A stretch of 64,000 nt of DNA, taken from the NCBI GenBank assembly GCA_003550305.1, contig QKYT01000069.1:67665-131664 (forward strand). Reading direction: 5' to 3'. Below the pieces are notes generated by a model that worked only from the letters and a program-made list of their open reading frames with translations, had not been told where the DNA came from and made no database searches. The translations under genes and the position numbers were made by a program. This DNA comes from Glomus cerebriforme. Its lineage: Eukaryota > Glomeromycota > Glomeromycetes > Glomerales > Glomeraceae. This document shows, piece after piece, positions 48,136-62,020 of this stretch (within the stretch, counting starts at the first letter, position 1; each line of letters begins with the position of its first letter).

Positions 48136-50052
48136 TTCTTTGTTTTTAATTTATTAAATTTTTTATATATTAAGTTTATATTAATTTTCAATTACCTATA
48201 TTTTATTTTAAAATTTATAATTGTTTTATAAACTTTCATATTTATATTAAATTAAAAATAATAGATTTAAATTTTTAAAGAAATTTTTTTTTAATATTTT
48301 AGATATAAGTAAAAAATAATCTAATTGGTTTAATATTTTATTTTTTGATTACTTTTAAATATCTCTATTTGAACAGTTATAAAAAAATATAATTTATTAT
48401 TTTTTCTTTATATTTATTATTTTAAATAAGAGAATTAATCTAAAATTTAATTTACAATCAATTATTTCTATTTGATTAACTTTTATTATTATTATATATA
48501 TATTTTTATTTTATTTTATATGTGATAAATTAATTGTTTTACTAATATTTTTTTTATTTTTATATATTTATACAGTATAAAAAAGTAAAATTATTTATTA
48601 TGATTGAATTATTTATTTTTATATTTTATAAGTAATTTTTTTTTTTTTAAAATAATTCAGTAATTTTATAAATTAATTACATAAATTCAATTAAAAAGTT
48701 TTTTGATTATTAAATATATAATAATTTTAAAAAAATAAAAAAAATAAAATTTTATGTAATATTTATAAATTAAAATTAAAAAAAATATATTAATAATTAA
48801 ATCTTTAAAAATTATCAATTTTTTTACTTAATTTTGTTAAATAAATATAGTATTGGAAGTCTATATTTAAATTATATAATATTATTTTAATTTTTCATTA
48901 CTAATTATATATTATATAATTTAAAATCAGATAATAAAAAATTAAAAATTTAATATAATAAAAGAATTATTATTAATTTTGGTTAGAATTATAAAAATTA
49001 AGTAATTTTAAATGTTTATAATATTATTTATAAGCATTTTTTTTAAAATTTTAACTAGTAATTTAATAAAGTATATTTTAAATAATAAAATTATTGAAAA
49101 AACAACTTTTTTTCATAATTTTTTGACTATTTTTTTGAAAAAATAAAAATACAATTTCAAAGTTTTTTTTAAAAGCAAAAAGCTTTAAAAATCTAAATAA
49201 AGATACTTTTGTCTTTATTTTATATATAAGTTTAGTAGTTTAGATTATTTATATTATTCTTTTATAAAATATACTTACAATTTTTTGTCTTTTTTTAGAT
49301 AACAATTCAAATATTTTTATACCAATATATTTGGTCATTCTAAATTTTTGAAATGGTTATCTTTACTTTACTCTATACTTTTCAGCAAAATTAAAAAGCC
49401 ATTGTCAAAATATTTTATCATGAGTAAAATCAATTATGACGGTCATAATTTTTACTAATAAAACATATGAATTATATCGAATTATGTCTTTGTATTACAT
49501 TAGTTATAATTCAAAAAAATCTATTTTGCAGGGAAGTATACTTTACTTATTAGAAGAATAAAATTAAAAGAAATCAAAACTAAGTAAGAAGATTTTATAA
49601 AAAAGATAATAACTTTGTTTATTCTGAACATTTATGGATATAAAAAATAAAAAGAGAATAAAAGAAAAAAAAATTTTCTGGTATTTTAAGTATAAAAAAA
49701 AGTAATTCAGCCAGTTTAATACTTTTTATTACCTTTTTATTAAAACTTAATATTTTTATTTTTTATGATTCTTTAAATTTCCTTTGACTTCAAATTTCTT
49801 TTGTATTTAATAGACTGATTTGATCTTAGTAGATTATTACATCATAAGATCATTTTTAAATATTAGGCTATCAATGTATAATTATTTACTTTTATTATTA
49901 TAATTTGTTATACAATACAAAATAGTGTTATCTTATTTTTATCCTTTAAGATAATATTATAGTAGTTAGTTTAGATAAAAATTAAAAAAAAAATTAAAAT
50001 AGAAGTCAAAATATTAAGGTCAATACTTAAATTTAATTGAAAGAATTAGATT
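48136..50052. other. A+T-rich, nothing recognised
   Basis: Long A/T runs with no coding frame, repeat array or RNA gene that I can support, between two transposable elements. Confidence 0.5.
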
Positions 50053-50054
50053 AC

Positions 50055-51367
50055 AGAGGGCGATCAATATTATGCGGACATTTTTTAAAACAAAAATTTC
50101 ATATAAAATAATACAATAAAAATAAAAATTTTTGAATAAATATATTAATTATAATGTCCTTTATTAATTTTGTATAAAAAATTTATATATTAATAATTAA
50201 TGCTATATCCATTGGCAGCAATAACTGNTTNAATTCTCNNAGNCATNCTGTTAATTAATTTTTTATAATATTCTGGAGAAATGTCACCCCACACATCCTT
50301 AACATACTTTTCAAGTTCATTGATATTAGATGGTAGTGGATCACGTCTATGTACCATTGCCTTCATTTCTGCCCACATATTTTCTATAAGGTTCAGGTTA
50401 GAACTTTGTGCAGACCATTGAAGCATCACAATTTTGGCATTTTCACGTGCAACCATGGCAACTTTTGAGCGATGTGGTGGAGCGTTGTCTTCTTGAAAAA
50501 TTCTATTACCACTTGGAAAATGCTCATTCAAAGTAGATATAACATAATCATAAATAATTTTAGCATGAGTCTGACCTGTAACTGAACCCTTTAATGGAAC
50601 AATTGGTCCAAGTCCATGCTAAGAGAAGCATTCCCAAAACATTCTGCTAGGGTTATATTTTACAGTAACTGCAATATAATCAGGGTTCAATTCTTCTCCT
50701 GGTTCATGCCATACCTTTTCTTGACGACCTTGTTGAAATTGGGTAAAAGTGCTTTCATCTGAAAAAAGTACTCTCCTCCATTTTCTTGTTGTCCAATTTC
50801 TGTGTGCAAGAGTCCATTCAAGATGAGCCTGATGATGTGTTTCTGTCATTGCAGGTTTTTTATGGAGAATACAAGCACTAAGCCCAACTTTTTAAGGTTA
50901 CGGCGTATTGTAATTGCAGAAATAGGCTGTTTTTTACGAACTGCTCATACAGTTGCAAGCTTTTTTGAACAAAGACGATGATTTTCATCATTTTTTTGAA
51001 CAAAAGCTTTGAGTTCTTGTCGTTCAGGTGAGTTAAGGAGTGGTAGACAACCTGGTCTTTTTACAGATGTGAAAGAGCCAGTTTCATGATAACATTTAAG
51101 TATATTATAAATGGCAGTTTTACTACATCCCAAATGTTCTGCAATTATATAAACCGATTGTCCACAATTATAACTATAAATAATCGCATATCAAGTTTTT
51201 GGAGTGAGTGCCTTCATATTTGATAAATGTTTACTAAAAAAAACATTTGGGGTGATTTTATTATGGTTTTGTTTATTAAATTACGTATTATTTATAGTAT
51301 ATTATCACATAATGATTGGCATAATTTTAGCAAAACAAAATGTCCGCATAACATTGATCGCTCTCTG
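50055..51367 (-). mobile_element. Tc1-type DNA transposon, complete ends
   Basis: The 1313-bp element is flanked by TA on both sides (50053-50054, 51368-51369). Terminal inverted repeats begin cagagggcgatcaatattat on the left and, inverted, cagagagcgatcaatgttat on the right, continuing gcggacatttt in both. A DD34E transposase pseudogene lies on the minus strand within. Sharp ends and TA duplication show it inserted more recently than its surroundings. N bases at about 50227-50248 fall near the 3' end of the coding part. Confidence 0.92.
50190..51217 (-). pseudogene. Tc1 transposase pseudogene (DD34E)
   Basis: Starting at the ATG at 51217, the frame shows a helix-turn-helix region (IIAEHLGCSKTAIYNILK) and then the catalytic core. 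The three acidic residues are in VLFSDESTF, FQEDNAPPH and LNLIENMWAEM, with 34 residues between the second and third, the Tc1 spacing. Defects are three in-frame stops (after ALTPKT, after KKLATV, after FWECFS; the first two are TGA where CGA is plausible) and one single-base deletion near 50880, in the segment after LKKLG. The enzyme is therefore inactive in this copy, although almost all of its length is preserved. Confidence 0.9.
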
Positions 51368-51369
51368 TA

Positions 51370-53275
51370 AATAGAAATAAGTATTTTTTTTATTTGTATT
51401 TTAGTAGGTATATTTATAATAAAATTTTTGAATAGAGTTTAGTTAGTCTACTTTAAAGATATTATACATAAATTAGATAAGGATAAAATTTGTTAGCTAT
51501 TATCTTAATATTAATTTATATATAATTAAAGCTATTAAAAACTAGCTTAAAGATAGATAAAAATCTTATTAATATATTAATGATAAAGGTTCTTAAATAA
51601 GATTAATGATATTAATATTGCATGAATATTGATAAAATATTAAAATCTTTAATCAAGTAGTTTAAGATAAGTTATAAGTAATCATCTTAATTCAGAAATA
51701 TTTCATATTATGCTATTAGAAACTGGTTAATTTAGAAATAGTGATAGAAATACTTGCATTTTTTTTCATTTTATTTGTATATTCTTTTGCTTATTCAAAT
51801 AGGATAAAATTAAGAAAATACTCACATCTAGATAACTTATTATACTTATCTATTCTATAAATGCTGTTTAAATTATTTTGAAATATTATAAATATAATTT
51901 AGGATATATAAATTTATTCAATTTATATACAGTAATTTACTATATACTTAAATTGATTTTAAAATTTGGGTAGCATCTATAATCTACATTTTTATAGTGT
52001 AAAAATATACAATAAATTTGCTATCTTATTATATTTTATAATAGTTTTTTTTATTGCTTAATAAAATTTGCAATTTATCTTCAAAAAAAAAAAAAAGAAT
52101 AAAGTTATCAGTTGTTAAGTATAGAATTTTAATATCATATTATTTAAAAAGTTTTAATTACTAAAAAAAAATTTAAGTTTTAAAATCTTTTATTTTTAAA
52201 ATGCAGTTAGTTCTTTATATAATTACCTCTTATATAATTACAACTCTTTATAAGCATCCAATTTTAATAAATCATATTAAATTACTTCTATATAATCACA
52301 AATCAATTATAGTCACTATTATCTTATAATCCTAAATGTACATATTATTTTTATTAATAAATAAACCTCTATATAATTACTAAAATTTTAGTCATAAAAT
52401 AATTTCAATTAGAATTACTAAATTATATGATTAAAATTTTTTTTTTAAAAATAAATATTATACATGCAAAAATTAACAAAATTTTTTTATTAGATGGCTA
52501 TCATTAAAAATAGAAATACTTGAATTATAATTTTTAATTTCAGTTAAAATTAAGAAATTTTTAATTTTAATACCTTTATATACAGTAAATACACTTTTAT
52601 ATATTAGTGTTAGATGAATTGGAAATGTTATTAGTTGAAGATATTCCAAAAATGTCAAAAAAAAAATTTTAAAAGATAAGAAAAATAATAAATATAGATT
52701 CCTTAAATATTTTTTTTAAAAGTCTAGATTAATATGTATTAATTTGTCTCAATTATAAAATTTATATAAATTTTGTATTATTAATTTTTATTTATTTGAT
52801 TTTTTTTTTGATTACATAAATATTATTTAGTTAATTTCAAATTAAATTATTCATTTGATTTTTTTTTCAATTACATAAATATTGTCTAGTTAATTTTTCA
52901 AATTTTATGCATGGTTCTCTACTCATTTAATTTAATTTTTCAATTCTTTTTTTGAAAATTAAATATTAATATTTCACGAAAGTGATAAATTTAAATAGTT
53001 TCAAATTACTCTTATATCGTTTCAACTAATAAAATATTTATTTCTATAGATTCTATATAAATGATATAATATTTCTTGGAATTAAAATTAAATGGTGAAG
53101 AATCACTCTTAATCAAAAATATTGGTATTTTTATATATCACTAGTGTAACACTTTGTGTAATCATGAAATGTGACTTATGATTTTAAAAATAAATTTCCT
53201 ACTTTGAGAATCTAACATCTGATAATCTAATTAAGAATCATTCTTTTCTCTAGTTCTCTATTATGGTTAAAAAAA
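51370..53275. other. A+T-rich, nothing recognised
   Basis: No supported gene. Repeated words of the type cctctatataattac occur near 52210-52385 and could be the trace of an old inverted-repeat element, but no ends can be defined. Confidence 0.45.
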
Positions 53276-55850
53276 TTGAAAAAAAAATACAAAATGGATA
53301 CTCCAATTATTGACCTTAACCCTACTGAAATGAAAGTAATAGTAATAATAGTTTATCATTTAAAAAAAGATCTTCTGTTTATGAATATTTTATTTTTAAA
53401 ACTCCAAAATGATATTGCAATTATTGTAGTAGACAGTTTTCAGACAAGGCTACTACTACTCTTTGGCACCATATTAATGGAAACTATCTAAAAGTGTGTA
53501 AAACTCAGAAAGAGTAGGGAAATGAAGAAAATAGGAAATTAGAAAAATATATTAATAGAAAAGAAAGTGTAAGTTTGGTATTTACAAAATTTCTTATCAG
53601 TAATTCAATATATAATATATATCTTTTTTGTTAATTCTTTTGGTTTAGCCAGAAAGGATTTAGAAAGAGGTTAGTTCATTAGGTTACATTGGATGATCTG
53701 TCTTTTACTGCTGTTGAAAGTAAAAATTTTTAGGAAGTGACTGGATTTATATGATCTGGCATACATATTTCTTCTGTAAATACTTTACAGCAAGATTTAA
53801 CCAAAAATTTTAAACTGCAAAAAAAACTTTTCGACGAGTATTACAAGTAAATAAATCCTATTGCATTTGATATTCAAAAATTGATATTTATTAAATTAAT
53901 GAAAATAATTAGGAAGCATCTGGTCAACTGTCTTTTACAGTAGATGCGTAGACTAGCAATAATCAAATCACATTTCTTGGGATTAGTGTGTATTGGATAA
54001 ATGAAAAATAGGAATTGAAATGTATCATATTAGATTTTTGTAAATTAAAAGGACCACATACTGGTGTTAATTTGTCACATAGATTTTTAAGAGTAATAAA
54101 AGACTTTGAAATAGCAACTAAAGTAAAATTTTAATTACTATTTATTATCTTTAATAAGATTAATTAACTGATTTATTTTCTCTGTAAATTTTAGCAATAG
54201 TATGTGATAACATATCCAATATAGATGTTATACTTCAAAAGTTATCATAATCTTTGAGAATTATATATAACATTAAATTTGATCCAAATCATCAACAGGT
54301 CTGATGTCTTGCTCATACAATAAATCTAGTTACAAAAAAATTAATCAATAGCATTTATGTGTCTATACCATATGAGAATAAAAATTCTTTTAAAAGAACT
54401 GAGAATACTGAAGACAACCTAAAAGATATTATATATAAGGTAATACTTTTGTAAAGCATTATTAATCTCAACAATTAAATTATAGATAGCTGACTAATTT
54501 TATTAAAATTAAAGTTTCGTAAAGTTATTGTAAAAATTAGAGCGTCCCTGCAATGATACAAATCTTTTAAAAATCAATGTATAGCAATTAGCATTGAACT
54601 ATTAAAATTGATCCCGAATGTCATAACTAGGTAGAACTTCACCAAAATGATGATAACACATGCACTAAAATTGAAACAGGTTTGTACGCTATGAATATTA
54701 ATTATATGTTAATTATATACATTTTAATTATTATTTTAATTAAATAGGCTCTGCATAATACTGTATCAGCAGATAAAAATTTAAAAAAGTATACACTTTT
54801 AGAAGAGAAATGGCAATACATTTCAGAGATACAAAACTTATTGCAGGTTATTATTGATTAACAGTTTTTATATGTATANGTATGTACGTGTGTATATAAT
54901 ATTATTTTCATATAGTATTATAAAAAAGATTCTGATATGTGTGTCAGTTAGTAATATCCAATACTATTATATAGTGTATCTGTATACAACTATTTATTAG
55001 ATAAACTTGAAGANGAATATGATAAAAGAATTCAAAAAATAAAAGAAAATGATAATTACAACGAAAATGATGAGAATGATGATATAATATTATACATCCT
55101 AAATCAATCAATTAAAAAAATAAAAAAATATTATGCATTTACAGAAGGAGAAATATACACAATAGCTATAGGTAAATTTTGTTTTGATTGCTTTATATAA
55201 TTTATTATATTTATAATTAATTATTTAATTATATCTATTAATAATAGTAATAGATCTTCATTTAAAACTTCAATACTATATTAATAACCAATGGAAAGAA
55301 CTGTTTATATAGGATGCAAGATTATTAGTTATTAATTTGTGAAAAACTATATATAAGATTAATAATACTAAAGTTGAAGAATCTTTAGCAGATCAGCAAC
55401 AAATGATTCTTTGGTTGTATTTTTAAGAAACAGAAAATTGATGATAGGGACGAACTTAATAAATTATACCTTAATGAGAAAATAGCTTCTGGAAAACAGA
55501 CATTCTTTTATAGTGGAAGATATATTAATATTATATTTAATTATAAAATATTATACAATTGATTTTATTGAATTTATTTTTTTCTTATTTTTTTTATAGT
55601 TACATAAAGAGGAATATCTGAACTTGCCAAAAATGGCATGTGACTATCTAGCTATTCTAGATTAATTTATAAAATTGATAAATTTTCTATTAAATTATTT
55701 GTTTACATACTATTATTATTTTTTATAACTTTCAGTATACCTGTAGAGAGGATATTTTCAGATGGAATAGATTTAGTTGAACAGAAATGATGTAGTTTTA
55801 AAGATGAAACTATACAGGAAATTATGTGCCTTAAAGGATAGCGGAAGTCT
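53276..55850 (+). pseudogene. hAT-family transposase pseudogene
   Basis: Broken plus-strand frames follow the hAT order. A BED zinc finger lies near 53410-53490 (CNYCSRQFSDKATTTLWHHI). Next come the RNase H-like core near 53930-54120 (LSFTVDA, then NNQITFLGISVYWINEK, LKGPHTGVNLSH), VCDNISN and CLAHTINLV (near 54310). The C-terminal dimerisation region reads YLNLPKMACDYLAIL near 55620, and PVERIFSDG with LKDETIQEIMCLK near 55745-55840. Many stops and frame changes are present. GT..AG-like gaps suggest some introns, so breaks are partly spliced and partly true decay. Two N bases are included. Confidence 0.8.
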
Positions 55851-55974
55851 GATCTTGGTAGATCAATCATTATAAATGATTGATTTTATAATAAAAAATA
55901 AAATAATAAATAAATTTAAACTATAAAATAATTAAACTTTTGAGTTTATTGTATAATTTTTATTCTAATAAATT

Positions 55975-56160
55975 GAACTGCTCAAGCTTTCAAGCTGAGC
56001 TTATTATCAGCTTAAGCTTTTCAAGCTGAGTTCATTGCTGGCTTAAGCTTATTCAAACTGGCTTGCGAGTCACAAAGCCAATTTAAATGTGACTTGGTTT
56101 AAGCTCAGCTCAACTTGAAAACTTGTAAGCTGGCTCTGCTTATGTAGAGCTTTATTAATA
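55975..56160. repeat. AAGCTT/CAAGCTGAGCTT subterminal repeats
   Basis: Many direct and inverted copies of words such as caagctttcaagctgagctt and gcttaagctt follow the hAT pseudogene by ~120 bp. Clusters of short subterminal repeats are typical of hAT ends, so this is probably the right end of that element. A matching left end was not found. Confidence 0.55.
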
Positions 56161-56286
56161 ATCAATTTTTATAAATTTACTATATATTTTAAAAATTTAT
56201 AATCCTGATTTTTTTCAAGTAAACTGAAATAAAAACTTATACTAATAATAAAAATTATGAAAATTAAAATAATATAATATTATTTA

Positions 56287-59200
56287 CATTAATCCTAACA
56301 TTTATGATCCACTTCTCATTATCCTATTAAAAGAGGAATGGCTTAATGCTATAAATCAATTGAATTCCAAATCGGCACCAGGTATCTCAGGCATTAGTTA
56401 TTTACTTATAATACAGTGCTCTCAAAAAATACAGGAATTGTTCACTAGATTCTCAGGCTTAATTATGTTATCATCCATTTCTCCTACTAAATGGAAGTTC
56501 TCTCAATTATATCTAATTCCAAAACCCACCGATTGGAATTACAATCTATCACTTACACGTCCTATTTTTCTTTTAGAGTGTTTTTGCAAATGTGTGGTCA
56601 AAGTCCTTACCATCTGTCTATCTTCCATTCTAGTCCAGCACAGTATATTGAAAGGTCCTAATTATGCAGGCTTGTCAGGAGATAATACAAATACTCTGAT
56701 TTCTATTATTAACAATGTAATCTTAAACACTAAGGTAACGAAGTCAGAACTTTAGATTGCCAATCAGGACATGAAGAAAGCTTTTGACTCTGTTAGCATA
56801 GTTCCTCTCGAATACGCTTTACAGCGTATTAAGCTTTCCTCGATTACTATACAATTCCTTATCAATCTATTTACTAATAGACAAATTGTGGTGATTACAA
56901 AATTTGGTCTCACTGAATTCTTCATGGTGGGAGCCAGTATTAATCAGGGTGAAATTATATCGCCACTCCTATGGTGCATCTTTTACGACCCTCTTCTATA
57001 CAGAATACAGTCTGATCCTTCTCTTGGTTACTGCAACCACTTATATTAGTCGTCACAGTGTCACCTCAACAAAAACAAATGTCCACACAGAGTTCATCAC
57101 ATTACTACTATAGCATTTGCCGATGATATCTAGTGGATTGGAAATTCCCAAGACAACTTACAGAATTGATATATCTAATGAATTTTTTGACATTAACGAT
57201 GTACAGATAAATGGCAACAAATCCTTTTTACTCATTATCAATTCAAAACTTCTAACGATTGATTAGTTCATCTATATAGAATAAAATCAAGAGGCTATTA
57301 AAGTTACTGCATTAGATTCCGCTCTAAGTGAAAGAATCCTAGGGGTGTGGTTCACATCAGGATTATCTATACGCTCCAATATTTCTATTGCTAAAAAAGA
57401 AATGAGCAACATCATTAGTCTGATCAAGTTCAAAAAGCTCATTATAGGACAAATGATTTACATTAATAATAGAGTTCTGATTCCACGCCTGACTTATAGA
57501 CTACAAGTCTCCCTAATGACTGACTTACAGCTAGATAAAATTTTTTCTCTCATCCTCACAAGATGTAAACATGCTTTGAATATTTCACGAATGACGAACA
57601 ATTGTATTATCTTACATCCTGAACTTATTAACCTCAAATCCCTTAAATTGGCGTTAAGAGAGATGCATATCACTGATTTGACCACTCAGCTCAACTCTCT
57701 GGGTTTACTTAGGAATTTAATATACACAAAGCTTAAAAAAAGCCAATTACGTTTATTGATGATCACTCCAATTTTTTCTCATTCCCCTTTAAATATAGAT
57801 TATAATATTGAGCCACATTCATTTTATTTACGAACATTGGGTTACCTAAGATACTGGAACTTATCTTTCTCCCTTCCTCAGGCAGATATAGATGAATGGA
57901 GTATCCAAGAAAAGGTCCCTAATTTTTGTGACCTTATTTTAGAAAAATTTCTGAACGAGACTACTAAATTAATCAAATTTACCGCCTGCCACCAAATTTT
58001 TTATGTCAACCAACTTATTACCACTGACACCCAGAACACTATTAGTTAGTCACAACTTAAATACTATTGCAACCTACCTTCACAAGGATCCACCCCAGTA
58101 GAGTTTACGCACTTAATTCTGAAAAGTCAGAGATACCTTATGATACTACCAAATGAACCCGCTTTTAATTTTTATGCTTTTAGAGAACCTATCATTCTTC
58201 CCTCCTTAGATCGTAGGAAAAAAGAATAGATTTACTCTACTTTACCAACTCTACAATTCTATGGACAAATCGTAGCCAAAAGCATAGATAACGTTTTTGA
58301 TATTCAACATTATACTGCTAACAACATATATGATGAAAATGGAAATTCAACGTTAGAACTTTCTTCATGTTAAAGCTCCTGTTTGCTAACCTCACCACCT
58401 ATTAACAACGAAGAGAGCGCCAATTGTTTTTTCAGGGCTGACATGTCACACCTCAACACACTTTCGAAGATTAGTTCATCTTCACGAGACTCTACTAAGA
58501 AATTTTCTCCGCTTCACTACGTACCAATTAATCTATCAACAGTCACTCCAGAATTTGATCTTTCAACACCAAGGCCAGAAATTAATCTCACCAATTACTC
58601 TTCAGACAGGAACCCATTAGCTGAATTACTTATTTAAGACTACTTTTTTAATGATGTTACCACTAAAAAGTTATTAGATCTTTTAGATCAACACTTGTCT
58701 ATCACGGACAGATCTTTCAATTTATACACAGATGGCTCTCTTCATTTTACGAAAGATGATGGCTATAGGATGGGTCTGGGATGGATTAATAGCATACATC
58801 CACACATTCATTTTTCGGGTAGTTGTCACTCTCTACTATCTTCAACCAAAGCTGAATTAGGAGCGATCCTGACAGCTGTTTCTGTATTATCGTATTACTC
58901 TTCTGCAATAATATATACTGATAGTCAATGTGCCTTAGATGCTCTTAGGGAAATTAAAGAAGTAGTAATCAATTATAGTCTAGATAATAGATCAATTAGG
59001 GACACGCACACTTTATTTAGTTATTTTAATTATAATTTATTAATAGATATTTGGTACTTTATTACTCAAAAACATTTAGATATTAGTTTTATTAAAATTA
59101 AAGGACACTCAGGTATTGAAGGCAACGACACTGCAGATTCTTTAGCTAAATTAGGTGTAAATTCTGACCTAACTATAGAAACTCATCCATCTTACCATAG

Positions 59201-60579
59201 AATGTGTCTTCCCCACTCTCTTATATGGAATGGAGACATACCTATTGATAGTAATTCACGATGATTTTTAAAGCTTCTACATAATATTTCTATAAGTGCA
59301 GAGTGGGCTTCCTTATATTACAACCAGGATTTTTACGATTCAACATACCCTTTTGCCAAATCGCCTTTTATATGGTCATCCTTTATAACGCGTAATAATA
59401 ATCTATGTTTCAATACCGATACTCACACGTCTTTCATGCATAGGCTAAAATTATCCAACTTACTGTTACCAATGGATGCCCTCATGGCTGAAAGAAATCC
59501 AGAATTTTACTCATCATTTAAATGTATATATTGTTCTTAGGAAAGAAAAACCCTATACCATCTAACAGTTTATCCTGAATTTAATCACATTTGATCTACC
59601 ATATAATGCTTATCAATCACTACCATTTCACAACAATTAGATGAATAATTTACTCATTTACATAATGATCCAGATAAGGCAAAATGCATTATTACTTCAC
59701 TTAAAAATTGGTTCTCAAAATTTTTTTTTTCATTTGATATAATTGATAACAATAGGAATAATGCCTTATCTTACTATTTTTTACACTCTGTCGTCAGCTC
59801 CTCTGCACATGATTCTTTCAGTCAAATTACACATTCACTTAACTTATCTTTTCAAATTATGGACAGATTTACATTAATTTTTATAAAGAACTTTTATGAT
59901 CAACTTTGGATACCACGTTGTAAAGTAGTTAAAAAATGAGAATCTAACAAAAGTTTATTCTCCAACCCAAAATGTATACATGCATCTTCAACTACTGATC
60001 TCACCTATAACAAGAAAATCGTATACTACCAAAACAATATTCCTTACGATAAGTTCAAACACCCAGTGCTAGATAAAATGACCAGGCTCCAACAAGCTGC
60101 TATACAAGGTTTTCAAGTAGTCTAGAATTTTGTTAATAAAGAAATAGCTCATAAAGAGTTTTCTTCAAAAAGATACATCATTTGTCGAATAAGATTCAAA
60201 GTATACATTGTAAAGAGTTACTGCAGTTCATGGGCCTTGGGAAGAATTTGAAGGGTAATAGTAATAGTTGCAATATAGATAGTAATAATAGTAATAATCA
60301 CTTTAATTGTAAAATAGTAGATCAAAACAGGGTAGATAGACAAGTAGATAGTATTAATCTAAATAATTATATTGGTATAGGGTCAGCAGATTTGAGGTAG
60401 AGCGTAAGGGCCACTCGTGCTAAGGGAAATTTGTTTTCAATTTTCACCTTTACAAACTGATAATCTGGCACGACAAGTTACATTTTTCTTTTAGAGGATG
60501 TATACATAATTTATAGAATGTATTCGTCATTTGACATCATATACAATAAATACGTTTAATTTGTTTTAAGGAAAAAAAA
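56287..60579 (+). mobile_element. 5'-truncated LINE (non-LTR retrotransposon), 4.3 kb
   Basis: The segment is bounded by an exact 16-bp direct repeat, aatataatattattta (56271-56286 and 60580-60595), and the right end carries an A run directly before the second copy. It contains reverse transcriptase, RNase H and a ~350-bp 3' region. The usual N-terminal endonuclease is missing, so insertion began within the reverse-transcriptase N-terminus. The 3' end (aataaatacgtttaatttg, then A) resembles the 3' ends at 26.3 and 39.8 kb. G+C is well above the flanks. Confidence 0.9.
56330..60220 (+). pseudogene. LINE reverse transcriptase-RNase H pseudogene
   Basis: The reading frame is interrupted by many stops and shifts but its domains are clear. 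Reverse transcriptase: SKSAPGISGISYLL, FSQLYLIPKP, ANQDMKKAFDSV, ASINQGEIISPLLWCIFYDP and the catalytic box AFADD (57113-57127), followed by a stop. RNase H at 58690-59170: YTDGSLHF, STKAELGAIL, IYTDSQCAL and KGHSGIEGNDTADSLAKLG, with the D-E-D-D residues all present. A degraded C-terminal Cys/His motif (CIYC...HLTVY near 59525) follows. RNase H after the reverse transcriptase is typical of fungal LINEs of the Tad1/I-like type; the clade assignment is tentative. Confidence 0.88.
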
Positions 60580-60595
60580 AATATAATATTATTTA

Positions 60596-60873
60596 AAAAA
60601 AAAAATAGTATAATTTTAAATAAAAAAAGATATTAATAAGATAAATAAAATAGTATTAAATAAAAAAAAATAATTTTATTAATAAGAGTATTATTCTAGT
60701 TACAAAGTAAAAATAATCCATTTTAATAATTTCATTCTTAATAATCAATGCAAAATTTATTAAACTTAATACATATAAAAGTTATATTACATAATTTAGT
60801 AATAATAATTTTTTTCTTTTATTAATTTATTATTTAGTAAGCTAATAATAATTTTCAAAATTACAGATATATA
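60596..60873. other. A+T-rich spacer
   Basis: Short A/T-rich gap between the LINE and the MITE, with nothing recognised. Confidence 0.5.
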
Positions 60874-61016
60874 TGTTATGCCTCAGATTGATTCTTGCCT
60901 TAGATTAACGCTGACCAATTGGGTGTGATGATTTATGTACTCACACGTGTCGATCTACATAGTAATGTTACTATATATGGTAATTTCACGTGATCTAGTG
61001 TTAATGAGGCACAACA
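60874..61016. mobile_element. 143-bp MITE flanked by TA
   Basis: The left end tgttatgcctcagattga and the reverse complement of the right end, tgttgtgcctcattaaca, form imperfect terminal inverted repeats, flanked by TA on both sides. A secondary copy of the motif (gccttagattaacg) lies just inside the left end, and a TCACGTGAT palindrome just inside the right end. No coding capacity. Confidence 0.65.
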
Positions 61017-61593
61017 TATATATATAAAAATTTAAGAAGATTTTAGTAGAAAACTTATCAATAAAAAAGTAAATAATAATTATAATAAAATCAAATCAAA
61101 TAAATACTAAAATTATTCAAAATTAAATTATATTATAAAAAATATATATTTATAGCAAAATAAAATTTATTTATAAGAGATAACTAATATAATTTTAATT
61201 TGATTTCAGATTTTTTTTAGTTTATAATTTTAGCTTAGAACTTTAAAGTATTAGTTTTTTTATTATTTTTTAAATAATACTATATATGTAATATACTGTA
61301 TTATTAGTATTAAGACAGAATTTTGAGTAGAATTAAAAAATAAAATCTTATATTATAAGTTTGAATCCTGGTTTTTTCATATGGAAATTTGCTTACACGT
61401 GACATTCAGTTAAATACGCCAAATAATCTTACTGTAATAACGAAATTAAGGCGGTTAATTATTCCTAAAAGTATTGTGAGATGCAAACAAAACTATTTAG
61501 CCTAATTTAGCCCGATAGCAAAATTTAACCCAGGCGAATTGGGCGAAATTAAATTCTGGCAGAATTTTTCTTTTATTTTATTTTGATACTGTT
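61017..61593. other. A+T-rich spacer
   Basis: No gene. A T-arm-like word gtttgaatcctgg lies near 61353 without the rest of a tRNA. Confidence 0.45.

Positions 61594-62020
<427 letters not shown>

Noticed and set aside
52210..52385. Possible pogo-like MITE (cctctatataattac words)
   Set aside because: Several similar words are present, but no paired ends or target duplication could be defined.
61350..61370. T-arm-like gtttgaatcctgg
   Set aside because: No D-arm, anticodon arm or acceptor stem can be formed around it.
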